From an uncultured Chitinophagaceae bacterium (GTDB lineage: Bacteria > Bacteroidota > Bacteroidia > Chitinophagales > Chitinophagaceae): DNA of 64,000 nt. Every line of letters starts with the position of its first letter. Position 1 is the first letter of the stretch. The notes beneath the pieces were generated by a model. That model worked only from the letters and a program-made list of their open reading frames with translations, was not told the origin of the DNA and made no database searches. Where the stretch lies: contig CALGAP010000013.1 of the NCBI GenBank assembly GCA_937958995.1, positions 62,001 to 126,000 of the forward strand. Direction: 5' to 3'. Positions 42,580 to 51,539 of the stretch are shown here, one piece after another. Both the position numbers and the translations under genes were made by a program.

Positions 42580-42642
42580 GTCAATTGTAAATTATCACAC
42601 CTGATCGCAGTCTGCCAACAAATTTGACAATGTACAATTGAC
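42580..42642. repeat. 10-base inverted repeat GTCAATTGTA / TACAATTGAC
   Basis: GTCAATTGTA at 42580-42589 is exactly complementary to TACAATTGAC at 42633-42642, and related CAATTGAC/AATTTGACAA strings lie between. It fills most of the gap between the kinase and the response regulator genes. Confidence 0.5.
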
Positions 42643-42664
42643 AAATTGCATATTGATTCTTCTC

Positions 42665-44032
42665 TCAAATATCATACTTACTCAACCGCCTGTACAGCGC
42701 CGTCCTTGTCAGTCCCAGCTCTCTGGCGGCTTTGGTAATATTACCATTATGCTTTTCGATAACGCGCAAGATGGTATTTTTCTCTACCGTGCTCAGGTTG
42801 AGTTCAGCGGGCTGTTCAGCTTCGCGTGTGGCGGGCGATTCTATGGGTGAAAAGATCAGGTCGTTGGCGGTCAGCACATTGCTGTCGGCCATAATCACGG
42901 CCCGCTCAATGGTATATTGCAGTTCGCGGATATTGCCCGGGAAATGATAGCTCATCAGTTTTTCTTCTGCCTTTTCGTCAAACTCCATTACCGGCTTCAT
43001 ATACTTATTACTGTACACCTTGCTGAAATGACGGGCCAGCAGCATAATATCGCCGGCGCGCTTCCTCAGCGGGGGCACCACAATTTCAACGGTATTGATG
43101 CGATAGATCAGGTCTTTCCTGAACCGGTTCTCGTTCGCCAGTTCGGCCAGCGGCACGTTGGTGGCGCAGATCAGCCTGATGTCAACCGGAATCGGATCGT
43201 TGGAACCCAGGCGGATCACCTGGCGGTTTTGCAGCACACTCAGCAGCTTGGCCTGCTGGTGCAGACTGATATTGCCAATCTCATCCAGAAAAAGCGTACC
43301 GCCATTGGCCGCTTCAAAACGACCTTTGCGGTCTTCGCGAGCGTCGGTAAACGCGCCTTTCTTATGGCCAAACAGTTCGCTTTCAAAAAGTGACTCGGTG
43401 AGCGCGCCCACATCCACTTTCACAAAAGGCTTGTCGGCCCGCTGCGAACGCTGGTGCAGCGCCTTCGCGATCAGGTCTTTGCCTGTACCGTTTTCACCCA
43501 AAATCAAAATATTGGCATCGGTGGGCGCCACCTTCTCTATTTTATAAAAAATATCCTGCATCACTTCCGACTCGCCGAGCAGTTCTGTGCCGATAATGGA
43601 ATCGCTACCGCCATACTTGGGCATGGCCGTGGTGCGACTATCCTTACGCTTCAACGCCTCCTTAATGGTGGCGATCAGCTTTTCGTTGTGCCAGGGCTTG
43701 ATCACAAAATCGGCAGCGCCCTCCTTCAGGCAGCGTACAGCCAGGTCAATATGACCATAGGCCGTGATCATAATCACCGCGGCGTCGGACTTGTACTCCT
43801 TAATTATCTTGTTTAACCAAAAAAGACCTTCATTGCCCGTATTAATTGAACTGTTGAAGTTCATGTCGAGCAGGATAACATCGTAAGATTGTTTGGACAA
43901 CAGCCAGCGCAGGTTTTCGGGGTTCTTCTCAGTAACCACCTCTTTGGTCTCTGTTTTCAGCAACAGTCTGACCGCAGTCAGCACATCTATGTCGTCATCA
44001 ATCACCAAAATCGAGGTATTCTTCAATTGCAT
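42665..44032 (-). CDS. Sigma-54-dependent response regulator (NtrC family)
   Basis: A 455-residue regulator. The receiver domain carries acidic residues D12-D14 and the phosphorylation site D56 (VILLDMNF). The AAA+ domain has Walker A GENGTGKD (179-186), the sigma-54 contact loop as GAFTDA (226-231) rather than the classic GAFTGA, and Walker B GGTLFLDEIG (about 240). A Fis-type helix-turn-helix closes the protein (NITKAARELGLTRTALYRRL, about 430-452). It probably activates the divergent transporter operon together with sigma-54. Asp in the contact loop is a known natural variant and does not by itself imply loss of function. Confidence 0.95.
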   Translation of the reverse strand: MQLKNTSILVIDDDIDVLTAVRLLLKTETKEVVTEKNPENLRWLLSKQSYDVILLDMNFNSSINTGNEGLFWLNKIIKEYKSDAAVIMITAYGHIDLAVRCLKEGAADFVIKPWHNEKLIATIKEALKRKDSRTTAMPKYGGSDSIIGTELLGESEVMQDIFYKIEKVAPTDANILILGENGTGKDLIAKALHQRSQRADKPFVKVDVGALTESLFESELFGHKKGAFTDAREDRKGRFEAANGGTLFLDEIGNISLHQQAKLLSVLQNRQVIRLGSNDPIPVDIRLICATNVPLAELANENRFRKDLIYRINTVEIVVPPLRKRAGDIMLLARHFSKVYSNKYMKPVMEFDEKAEEKLMSYHFPGNIRELQYTIERAVIMADSNVLTANDLIFSPIESPATREAEQPAELNLSTVEKNTILRVIEKHNGNITKAARELGLTRTALYRRLSKYDI

Positions 44033-44354
44033 ACTCTGTAAAAAAATTTATTCGTGTAGATGCAACAATTCATAACTACAATTATACCATAATTATAAAG
44101 CCATGGCAAACAATTTTTTACACGGCAATGCTAAAATTCCCGAACTGTATCAAAAGCGAACACCGGGTGTACTGTTAACGAACAGCTTCGTACATACATC
44201 CTGTCTAAGTTTCTGACAATCATTAGGAACATATTCTGGCACAGCGTTGAAGGATAAGGAGCAGTTAGTTTTCTTTTATGATTGTTTTTGAGTGCCGCCC
44301 CGCAAACAGGGCGGGGTGGCATTTCTAAAAAGACTTAATAAAAATCCTTACAAA
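44033..44354. promoter_or_regulatory. Divergent control region of the transporter locus
   Basis: These 322 bases separate the regulator gene from the adaptor gene. TGGCAC-N4-TTGA at 44237-44250 (plus strand) resembles a sigma-54 -24/-12 promoter but is one base short in spacing and lacks the final GC. An 11-base hairpin (TGCCGCCCCGC at 44293-44303, GCGGGGTGGCA at 44311-44321, one G.T pair) lies in the predicted leader. The first part is AT-rich with ATTATA strings near 44080-44100. Confidence 0.4.
44293..44321 (+). promoter_or_regulatory. GC-rich leader hairpin before the adaptor gene
   Basis: An 11-base stem with one G.T pair and a 7-base loop (AAACAGG) lies about 34 bases before the adaptor start. 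It is followed by TTTCTAAAA, too few T for a convincing terminator. It may be an attenuator or a transcript-stability element. Its presence argues against translation starting at 44292. Confidence 0.45.
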
Positions 44355-45611
44355 GTGGATAGAGTTATTGCAAAAAAGAAATGGTCATCAAAGCGGATTT
44401 TCACCATTGCCGGCATTGCTGCCATAGCAGCCCTGATCTTTTTCAGTATTTATTTCACTACCGGCAAAAGCCGATTGAATGTAAACACAGAACGGATTAC
44501 AATCACAGAAGTTAAGAAGGGCCCCTTCCAGGAGACCATCCCGGTAAACGGTATCGTGCTACCTCTTACCACTATTTACCTCGATGCCCAGGAAGGTGGC
44601 CGCATGGAAGAGAAGTATGTTGAAGACGGCGCCATCATGAAAGAAGGTCAGCCTATTCTGCGCCTTTCCAATCCCGACCTGGAACTGAGCCTGGCCAACC
44701 AGGAAACGCAGGTATTTAACGTGTTGACCCAAATGCAGATCGCGCGCAACAATGCACAGCAAAACACGGTAAGCCGCCTGAACCAGATGGCTGAAGTGGA
44801 TAATGCGCTGAAAGAAGCCGAACGCGTATATAAACTCAACAAAGAGTTGTTTGAGAAAAAAGCGATCGGCGAACAGGAGTTCCGCAAATCGGAAAATGAA
44901 TACAATTACCAGTTGCGCCGTAAGAAACTGACCGAGGAAATATTGAAACAAGATTCCATCACCAACAAAATTCAGCTGGAGCAGCAGGAGCAGTCGTACC
45001 AGAACATGAAGAAAGCGCTGGACCTGATGAAGCGCAAAGTGGGCGACCTGATCGTGCGCGCTCCTATTGATGGTCAGCTGACTTCATTCGATGCAGAGAT
45101 CGGCCAGAACATTGCGCCCTCAACCCGCCTGGGACAAATAGACGTATTGAATGGTTTTAAAGTGCGGGCTGAAATTGACGAACACTATATTTCAAGGATC
45201 ATCACCGGACTGAAAGGAACATTCACTTTTGCCGGGCAACAATACAGCCTGGTGATAAAGAAAGTATATACCCAGGTAACCAATGGCCGCTTCCAGGTAG
45301 ATATGGAGTTTGAAGGAAAAGTGCCCGATGGCATCCGCCGCGGACAAACACTGCAGATACTGCTGGCGCTGAGCGATGAGACCGAAGCCATACTGTTAGC
45401 AAAAGGCGGTTTCTACCAGCAAACAGGCGGCAACTGGATATTTAAAGTAAGCGAAAACGGCGACATTGCTTATCGCGTGGATATACAGCTCAACCGTCAG
45501 AATACCGATTATTATGAAGTGATTTCCGGCTTGCAACCCGGCGACAAGGTAGTGACCTCGAGCTATGAAAATTATGGAAACATGCAGGAACTGGTGTTGA
45601 AGAAAAATTGA
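44355..45611 (+). CDS. Periplasmic adaptor subunit (HlyD/MacA-like)
   Basis: About 418 residues. One membrane helix near the N-terminus (IFTIAGIAAIAALIFFSIYF, about residues 15-35) is followed by a barrel-sandwich strand set (IVLPLTTIYLDAQEGGRMEE, DGQLTSFDAEIGQNIAP), a long coiled-coil hairpin (about 110-225, rich in Gln/Glu/Lys) and the beta-barrel and membrane-proximal domains. Such adaptors join an ABC or RND pump to an outer-membrane channel. A GTG at 44355 (VDRVIAKKKW) is the favoured start, because the longer frame would run through the leader hairpin; this choice is uncertain. The small exported peptide follows by 28 bases. Confidence 0.85.
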   Translation: MDRVIAKKKWSSKRIFTIAGIAAIAALIFFSIYFTTGKSRLNVNTERITITEVKKGPFQETIPVNGIVLPLTTIYLDAQEGGRMEEKYVEDGAIMKEGQPILRLSNPDLELSLANQETQVFNVLTQMQIARNNAQQNTVSRLNQMAEVDNALKEAERVYKLNKELFEKKAIGEQEFRKSENEYNYQLRRKKLTEEILKQDSITNKIQLEQQEQSYQNMKKALDLMKRKVGDLIVRAPIDGQLTSFDAEIGQNIAPSTRLGQIDVLNGFKVRAEIDEHYISRIITGLKGTFTFAGQQYSLVIKKVYTQVTNGRFQVDMEFEGKVPDGIRRGQTLQILLALSDETEAILLAKGGFYQQTGGNWIFKVSENGDIAYRVDIQLNRQNTDYYEVISGLQPGDKVVTSSYENYGNMQELVLKKN

Positions 45612-45639
45612 GTTGACCCAAACAATTAAAACAACAATT

Positions 45640-45825
45640 ATGAAACTTAAATCCATCTGTGTTCTGCTGGTGCTGGCATGTGGATCGCTGCTGGCATCAC
45701 CGCGTAAAATTTCGTGCAACCAAAGCGGTTGTGAAGCGGAAGTTATTAAAGTGAGCACAGAAACAGCTCATAACGACGAAACACAATTTTTACCGATTCA
45801 ACGGTTTTCAAATACTGTTTTGTAA
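45640..45825 (+). CDS. Small exported peptide (61 aa) in the transporter operon
   Basis: The peptide starts MKLKSICVLLVLACGSLLAS, a clear signal peptide, likely cleaved near residue 19-20 (SLLASPR). The mature part, about 41 residues, holds two cysteines five residues apart (CNQSGC) that could form a disulfide, and ends PIQRFSNTVL. No family is recognised. It stands between the adaptor (28 bases upstream) and the ATPase (31 bases downstream), so it is in the same transcript. It may be a substrate, a sensor or an accessory of the pump. The Cys at residue 14 is not part of a good lipobox. Confidence 0.6.
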   Translation: MKLKSICVLLVLACGSLLASPRKISCNQSGCEAEVIKVSTETAHNDETQFLPIQRFSNTVL

Positions 45826-45856
45826 TCAAACACTTCAACTTTTCAAAAAATACAAC

Positions 45857-46534
45857 ATGATCAAGATTAAAGACCTCGAGAAAATCTACCGTACAGAAGA
45901 AGTAGAGACCGTGGCATTGAATAAACTCTCGCTGGAAGTAAAAGAAGGTGAATTTGTAGCGGTAATGGGGCCTTCGGGTTGCGGCAAGTCAACCCTGCTG
46001 AACATCCTTGGATTGCTCGACGATCCCGACGGTGGCAGCTTTATGTTCAACAATATAGAAGTGGCGCATTTCAACGAACGCAAGCGCGCCGATCTGCGCA
46101 AGCACAATATCGGTTTCGTTTTCCAGAGCTTTAACCTGATCGACGAGCTGACCGTATTTGAAAACGTAGAGCTTCCGCTTATATATACTGGTGTGAAATC
46201 GGCCGAGCGTAAGAAGCGCGTGGAAGAAGTGCTTGACAAGATGCAGATCATGCACCGCCGTAATCACTATCCGCAGCAGTTGTCGGGTGGTCAGCAACAG
46301 CGTGTGGCCGTGGCCCGCGCCGTAGTGAACCGTCCCAAGCTGATCCTGGCCGACGAACCTACCGGTAACCTCGACTCCAGCAACGGTAACGAAGTGATGC
46401 AGTTGCTGACCGATCTCAACGAACAAGGAACCACCATCGTAATGGTAACCCACTCCGAGCACGATGCCCGCTACAGCCACCGCATCATCAGGATGCTGGA
46501 CGGACAGACGGTGCTGGAGAATATAATGGTGTAA
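45857..46534 (+). CDS. ABC transporter ATP-binding protein (MacB/LolD type)
   Basis: A 225-residue ATPase that powers the permeases of this locus. Walker A GPSGCGKST (38-46), Q-loop FVFQSFNLI (about 87-95), signature LSGGQQQR (142-149), Walker B ILADEP (163-168) followed by TGNLDS, and the switch His in MVTHSEHD. All motifs are intact. It matches the small MacB/LolD/FtsE-like subfamily that works with FtsX-type permeases by mechanotransmission. It is the only ATPase gene in the 22-kb locus, so the permeases downstream must share it, unless others are encoded beyond the window. Confidence 0.96.
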   Translation: MIKIKDLEKIYRTEEVETVALNKLSLEVKEGEFVAVMGPSGCGKSTLLNILGLLDDPDGGSFMFNNIEVAHFNERKRADLRKHNIGFVFQSFNLIDELTVFENVELPLIYTGVKSAERKKRVEEVLDKMQIMHRRNHYPQQLSGGQQQRVAVARAVVNRPKLILADEPTGNLDSSNGNEVMQLLTDLNEQGTTIVMVTHSEHDARYSHRIIRMLDGQTVLENIMV

Positions 46535-46540
46535 GACACC

Positions 46541-46631
46541 TGTTTCGGGTTTACAGTTTCGCGTTTCGGGTTCTTTAAGATCGGGCAACGATCACAAAGC
46601 GCGGAGCAACACGAAACCCGGAACCCGAAAC
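46541..46631. repeat. GTTTCGGGTTC / GAACCCGAAAC inverted repeat
   Basis: GTTTCGGGTTC at 46563-46573 is the exact complement of GAACCCGAAAC at 46621-46631, and two further CGGGTTT / AAACCCG copies flank the pair. It fills the gap between the ATPase and first permease genes and could form a hairpin in the mRNA that tunes downstream expression. Confidence 0.55.
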
Positions 46632-46647
46632 CTTTAAAAGTGTAGCC

Positions 46648-49074
46648 ATGATCTACAACTACCTTAAAATCGCCATTCGAAACCTGTTAAAATACAGGTT
46701 TATCTCGTTCATTAATTTGTTTGGGCTTACGGTGGGGTTGACTTGCTGTCTGCTGATCACAACATACATACTGCACGAGATCAGTTATGATAAGTTTAAT
46801 GATCAGCACGACAGGATATGGCGCATCACGCGCAGTTTTAATAATCCCGAGACTGGTGCACAATCACTACACTTAGGTACCATCGCTCCTCCCTTCGCTC
46901 CCCTGCTGAAGAATCAATTTTCGGAGATTGAGAATATCACACGCCTGCTGTCGGGTGGCAGCGCTACCTTTCGCTATGGTGACAAGATGTTTAATGAAGA
47001 AGACATTTATTTCGCCGACGAACAGTTCTTCGATTTCTTCAAGGTGAATGTGGTAAAAGGCGATCCTAAAACTGCGCTGAACGATCCTATGTCGGTAATG
47101 CTGACCGAGGAAGTGGCGAGGAAATACTTTGGTGATGCTGAGCCGATGGATAAAATGATTCGCATGGACAACCAGCTCACCCTGAAAGTGACTGGTGTTT
47201 ACAAACCACTTCCCTCCAATTCGCATTTTCATCCCAACATCATGGTTTCATTCAATACGCTGAAAGATTCTACCGTGTATGGTGAAAGCAATCTGCGTAC
47301 CAACTGGAGCAACAACTCATTTTTTACCTATATAAAAGTGCCGCATGGCTTTAGCCCGGAAAGACTGGAAGCAAAGTTCCCGGCCTTCCTCGATGAGCAC
47401 ATGGCCGATGTGGGTAGCAGGTTCAAACCTTCGCAATGGACGAAATTGCATTTGCAGAAGCTCACTGATATACATCTTCATTCTCACCTTGACTATGAAG
47501 CCGAAGAAAACGGCGATATCAAACGCGTTTACATTTTCTCCGCTATCGCGCTTTTCGTTTTGCTGATTGCCTGTATCAACTACATGAACCTGAGCACGGC
47601 GCGTTCTGCACTGCGTGCCAGGGAGATTGGCGTAAGAAAAGTGGTGGGCGCCAGGAGAAAAGAGATCATTGCCCAGTTTCTTACCGAATCGGTGATTGTG
47701 TGCTGGCTCGCCATAATACTGGCTTTTGCGCTTACCTGGTTGCTGATTCCTTACCTGAACCAGGTTTCAGGACAGGATCTTTCGATAAATATTCTGCTGC
47801 GCTGGCAGGTAATGGTGCCGCTTGTGCTGGTACCATTTGTGGTTGGCATAATGTCGGGCTTGTATCCTGCATTGTTCATGTCTTCTTTCCAACCTGTGAA
47901 GGTGTTGAAAGGCATGTTTAAAGTGGGTGGCGGCAATGTTTCGTTCAGAAAAGTATTGGTGACTGCGCAATTTGCCATTTCTATCGCGCTTATCATATGC
48001 ACAACAGTAGTGTACAGGCAGATGAATTACATGCAGCAGAAAGCGCTTGGCTTCGACCGCGAGCATGTGCTGAGTTTGCCCTATATCAATACCCTCAGCA
48101 ATTCATATGAATCATTCCGCAATGAACTGCTCAGCAATGCCAGCGTACTGAACGCGGGCCGCTCATCGCGCATACCTACCAGCCGCCTGCTCGACGCGTC
48201 GGGCACGCGCATAATGCGTGGCGACTCGCTGGCACCCGTATCGGCTGATATAAAGTATGTGGTGGCTGATAAAGACTTCATCAACACCTATGGCGTAAAG
48301 ATTGTGGCAGGACGAAATTTCTCGCGCGATTTCAGCACCGATAGCGCTTCATTTCTCATTAACGAAGCAGCTGCCCGCGTGCTGGGATTTGCCAGCGCCC
48401 AGGATGCCATCGGAAAAAGAATGGGCTATGGGGGTCGCGACGGGCAACTGGTAGGCGTGTTCAATGATTTTCATTTTGAATCATTGCACCAGCAGATAGT
48501 TCCGCTGGTACTGTTCATACCACGCAACGAAAACACTTACAACCGCATTTCAATAAAGATCAGCGGTAACAATATTCCCGCTGCCCTGGCGCATATTGAA
48601 AAAACCTGGAAACGCTTTTTACCCGATGTGCCCTGGCAATACAATTTCCTCGACGAGAGTTACGACAGGCTTTATCAATCTGAACAAAGGCAAGGAACTA
48701 TTTTTACCATCTTCGCAGGTATTGCCATCTTTATTGCCTGCTTAGGACTGTTTGGATTATCAGCGTTCACCATAACACAACGCATCAAAGAGATCGGCAT
48801 TCGCAAGGTATTGGGTGCCAGCACCACGAGAATAGTCACCTTACTCTCACGCGATTTCATGATACTGGTAGCCATAGCAGCATTGATCGCCTTCCCCATT
48901 GCAGGAACGGCTATGTATGCCTGGCTGCAGGATTTTGCTTATCGCACAACCATGAGCTGGTGGATATTCCCGCTGGCAGGAATCATTGCTCTGATGGTGG
49001 CACTGGCAACCATTTGTTTCCAGGCGGTGAAGGCGGCATTGGCCAACCCCGTAAAATCGTTAAGAACGGAATAG
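46648..49074 (+). CDS. FtsX/MacB-type ABC permease 1 (double FtsX)
   Basis: An 808-residue permease. TM1 (about residues 20-42) is followed by a MacB-type periplasmic domain (about 50-270), a first FtsX domain with the coupling string REIGVRKVVGA (about 325-335), a second periplasmic domain (about 440-670) and a second FtsX domain with KEIGIRKVLGA (about 712-722), ending ANPVKSLRTE. It thus carries two complete four-helix halves and could form a whole membrane channel alone. It begins the permease row; the next gene starts one base after its stop. Substrate unknown. Confidence 0.93.
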   Translation: MIYNYLKIAIRNLLKYRFISFINLFGLTVGLTCCLLITTYILHEISYDKFNDQHDRIWRITRSFNNPETGAQSLHLGTIAPPFAPLLKNQFSEIENITRLLSGGSATFRYGDKMFNEEDIYFADEQFFDFFKVNVVKGDPKTALNDPMSVMLTEEVARKYFGDAEPMDKMIRMDNQLTLKVTGVYKPLPSNSHFHPNIMVSFNTLKDSTVYGESNLRTNWSNNSFFTYIKVPHGFSPERLEAKFPAFLDEHMADVGSRFKPSQWTKLHLQKLTDIHLHSHLDYEAEENGDIKRVYIFSAIALFVLLIACINYMNLSTARSALRAREIGVRKVVGARRKEIIAQFLTESVIVCWLAIILAFALTWLLIPYLNQVSGQDLSINILLRWQVMVPLVLVPFVVGIMSGLYPALFMSSFQPVKVLKGMFKVGGGNVSFRKVLVTAQFAISIALIICTTVVYRQMNYMQQKALGFDREHVLSLPYINTLSNSYESFRNELLSNASVLNAGRSSRIPTSRLLDASGTRIMRGDSLAPVSADIKYVVADKDFINTYGVKIVAGRNFSRDFSTDSASFLINEAAARVLGFASAQDAIGKRMGYGGRDGQLVGVFNDFHFESLHQQIVPLVLFIPRNENTYNRISIKISGNNIPAALAHIEKTWKRFLPDVPWQYNFLDESYDRLYQSEQRQGTIFTIFAGIAIFIACLGLFGLSAFTITQRIKEIGIRKVLGASTTRIVTLLSRDFMILVAIAALIAFPIAGTAMYAWLQDFAYRTTMSWWIFPLAGIIALMVALATICFQAVKAALANPVKSLRTE

Positions 49075-49075
49075 T

Positions 49076-51490
49076 ATGCTAAGAAATTATTTCAAGATCG
49101 CGTGGCGCAACTTGTGGAAACACCGCAGCTTTTCCCTGATCATCGTGTGCGGTATGGCGGTAGCTTTCGCAGCGGCCATTTTACTATCTGTCACCGCGCA
49201 CCAGGAGCTGACTTATGACCAGTTTCATGAGAACAAAGACCATATTTACCAGCTTTACGATATAGATCAGCGCCCAAACGGCATTGAATATGGCGCCACC
49301 ATGCCTGTGCCCATGGCCCCCACGCTGAAGAACGAATACGGCGACATCGTGTACATCACGCGCTGGGGCAGCGGCGAGGGTGAGTATGTACGTTATAAAG
49401 ACAAAGAACTGGACCTTTCTACCCGCGCCGTGGATCCCGATTTCCTGCGCATGTTCAGTTTTCCCGTGGTGGCAGGCGATAAATCACCTTTGAAAGAACT
49501 TAATCATATTGCCATTACCGAAAACTGCGCGAAGACGTTGTTTGGCAATGAAGAAGCGATAGGCAAAACGCTTGAGATACAGTTTGGCGGTGAATGGCGT
49601 TCGATGCTGGTGACCGCAATAGTGAAAAATATTCCCACCAACAGCAGTTTCAAATTTGATATCCTTACTCGTTTTGAAAACTTCCCCGGTTATAAGACCA
49701 ATTCCGATCGCTGGGACAACAGGAACCATGAAGTATTTCTGCAGCTGAACGAAAACGTATCGAAGGCCTCGATGGAGAAGCGTTTGCCCGCATTCAGCCA
49801 GAAATACATGGCAGGGAAAATTGAGGATTTGAAAAAGGCGGGCGTTCAACCGGATGCTGAAGGTTACTATACGCGCATGAAGCTGATTCCGCTGGAAGAT
49901 TTGCATTTTACCAATATCAGCAATACCGGCGCCGGCGTCAGTAGGTTTTATCCATATCTCTTGGTACTTATCAGCGCGTTTATACTCTTTATTGCCTGCG
50001 TAAATTTTGTGAACCTCTCATTGGCCCGCTCCTTCACAAGAGCCAAAGAAATAGGTATCCGCAAAGTGATGGGCGCGCTGCGCTGGCAGCTAATTACACA
50101 GTTCTGGGGCGAAGCGCTGATCGTTAGCTCTATGGCCTTATTGGTGGGTGTTGGTCTTGCTTATTGGCTGCTGCCCTACTACCAGGCCATTTTCTACCCC
50201 GGCATTTCGATGAGGGTGCTCGGCTCGCCCCTTTTCCTCGCCTACCTGGTGTTGGGATTTTTGTTCATCACTCTGCTGGCGGGAGGTTACCCGGCATGGG
50301 TGGTGTCGGCATTCAATACCGTGCAGACAGTGAAAGGAAAACTCGCCACCGGCAAATCAAACGCGCTGCGCAATACGCTGATGGTGGTACAATTCGTGTT
50401 GTCGTCGCTTTTGATCATCTGCACCTTTATTGCCTGGCAACAATTGCAATACCTGCGCAATAAACCGCTTGGCTTTAACAAGGAAGAAATTATCAGCATA
50501 CCCATCAGTCCCACCCTTGAAAGTGAAAAAGCCATCCAGTTGATGCGCACCAAACTGGCGCAGCAACCGCAGGTAATCAGCATCACCGCTGCCGACATCA
50601 ATATGGGCAAGGGCCGCGATGGTTCTTTGCAAACAAGCATCATGGGTTTTGACTATAAAGACAAGATCATAAGAACCCATTGGCAGTTGGTAGATTATGA
50701 TTACCTGAAAACATTTGGTTTGCAACTGGTGGAAGGAAGGGATTTTTCACGCGAATATGGCACCGATTCGCTGGCGCTGATCATCAATGAAACAATGGCA
50801 AAACAACTGGGAGAAGGGTCTGCTGTAGGCGCGCTGTTACCCGTTGAAGAAGATAAAAACTATACAGTGATTGGTGTGGTGAAAGATTTTCATTTCAAAT
50901 CTCTGCACCAGGAAGTTGCGCCGCTCACACTCTCACTGAATCATGTGTGGCCGTTGCAATATATTTTCGTGCGCGTGCAGCCCACTGCGCTGGCCTCTGC
51001 CATGGAAATGGTAACGAAGGCCTATAAGGAAATTGACCCGCGCAGCATGTTCGAAGCTTCTTACCTCGATGAAAATACTGACCGTCAATACGAGCGCGAA
51101 ACCAAATTGTCGAAAATATTTGTGAGCGGCGCGGTGCTTACCATTCTCATCTCCTGTATGGGATTATTTGCCATTGTGCTGCTGGTGATTGTACAGCGCA
51201 CGCGCGAAATCGGCATACGTAAGGTGCTGGGTGCAAGCGTGCCGCATATTGTGGCGCTGGTATCGAAAGATTTCATCAGGCTGGTAGCGCTCGCTATTAT
51301 CATAGCCTCGCCGCTGGCCTGGTATATCATGAATCAATGGCTAAAGGATTTTGCCTACCGCATCACCATCGAATGGTGGGTGTTTGTGCTGGCAGGTTTG
51401 GTAGCCATATTCATCGCCTTTATCACCCTCAGTTTCCAGTCGGTGAAGGCGGCGTTGAAAAACCCGGTAAAAAGTTTACGTACCGAATAA
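49076..51490 (+). CDS. FtsX/MacB-type ABC permease 2
   Basis: An 804-residue paralogue with the same two-halved plan: N-terminal NYFKIAWRNLWKH, TM1 at about 20-42, first FtsX domain with KEIGIRKVMGA (about 323-333), second with REIGIRKVLGA (about 709-719), end NPVKSLRTE. The periplasmic domains share little with permease 1 apart from scattered motifs such as TVIGVVKDFHF near residue 600. A gap of one base to the preceding gene indicates translational coupling. Of the permeases here it has one of the more diverged first periplasmic domains (for example an acidic/aromatic stretch GEGEYVRYKDKEL). Confidence 0.93.
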   Translation: MLRNYFKIAWRNLWKHRSFSLIIVCGMAVAFAAAILLSVTAHQELTYDQFHENKDHIYQLYDIDQRPNGIEYGATMPVPMAPTLKNEYGDIVYITRWGSGEGEYVRYKDKELDLSTRAVDPDFLRMFSFPVVAGDKSPLKELNHIAITENCAKTLFGNEEAIGKTLEIQFGGEWRSMLVTAIVKNIPTNSSFKFDILTRFENFPGYKTNSDRWDNRNHEVFLQLNENVSKASMEKRLPAFSQKYMAGKIEDLKKAGVQPDAEGYYTRMKLIPLEDLHFTNISNTGAGVSRFYPYLLVLISAFILFIACVNFVNLSLARSFTRAKEIGIRKVMGALRWQLITQFWGEALIVSSMALLVGVGLAYWLLPYYQAIFYPGISMRVLGSPLFLAYLVLGFLFITLLAGGYPAWVVSAFNTVQTVKGKLATGKSNALRNTLMVVQFVLSSLLIICTFIAWQQLQYLRNKPLGFNKEEIISIPISPTLESEKAIQLMRTKLAQQPQVISITAADINMGKGRDGSLQTSIMGFDYKDKIIRTHWQLVDYDYLKTFGLQLVEGRDFSREYGTDSLALIINETMAKQLGEGSAVGALLPVEEDKNYTVIGVVKDFHFKSLHQEVAPLTLSLNHVWPLQYIFVRVQPTALASAMEMVTKAYKEIDPRSMFEASYLDENTDRQYERETKLSKIFVSGAVLTILISCMGLFAIVLLVIVQRTREIGIRKVLGASVPHIVALVSKDFIRLVALAIIIASPLAWYIMNQWLKDFAYRITIEWWVFVLAGLVAIFIAFITLSFQSVKAALKNPVKSLRTE

Positions 51491-51539
51491 TGCAACAAAA
51501 CTTCGCGCACCATATACTTTAACATTTAAAATACCTGGC

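Noticed and set aside
44292..44354. Upstream start for the adaptor at 44292
   Set aside because: The extra 21 codons would be read through an 11-base GC-rich hairpin and give a proline/arginine-rich leader unlike the family.
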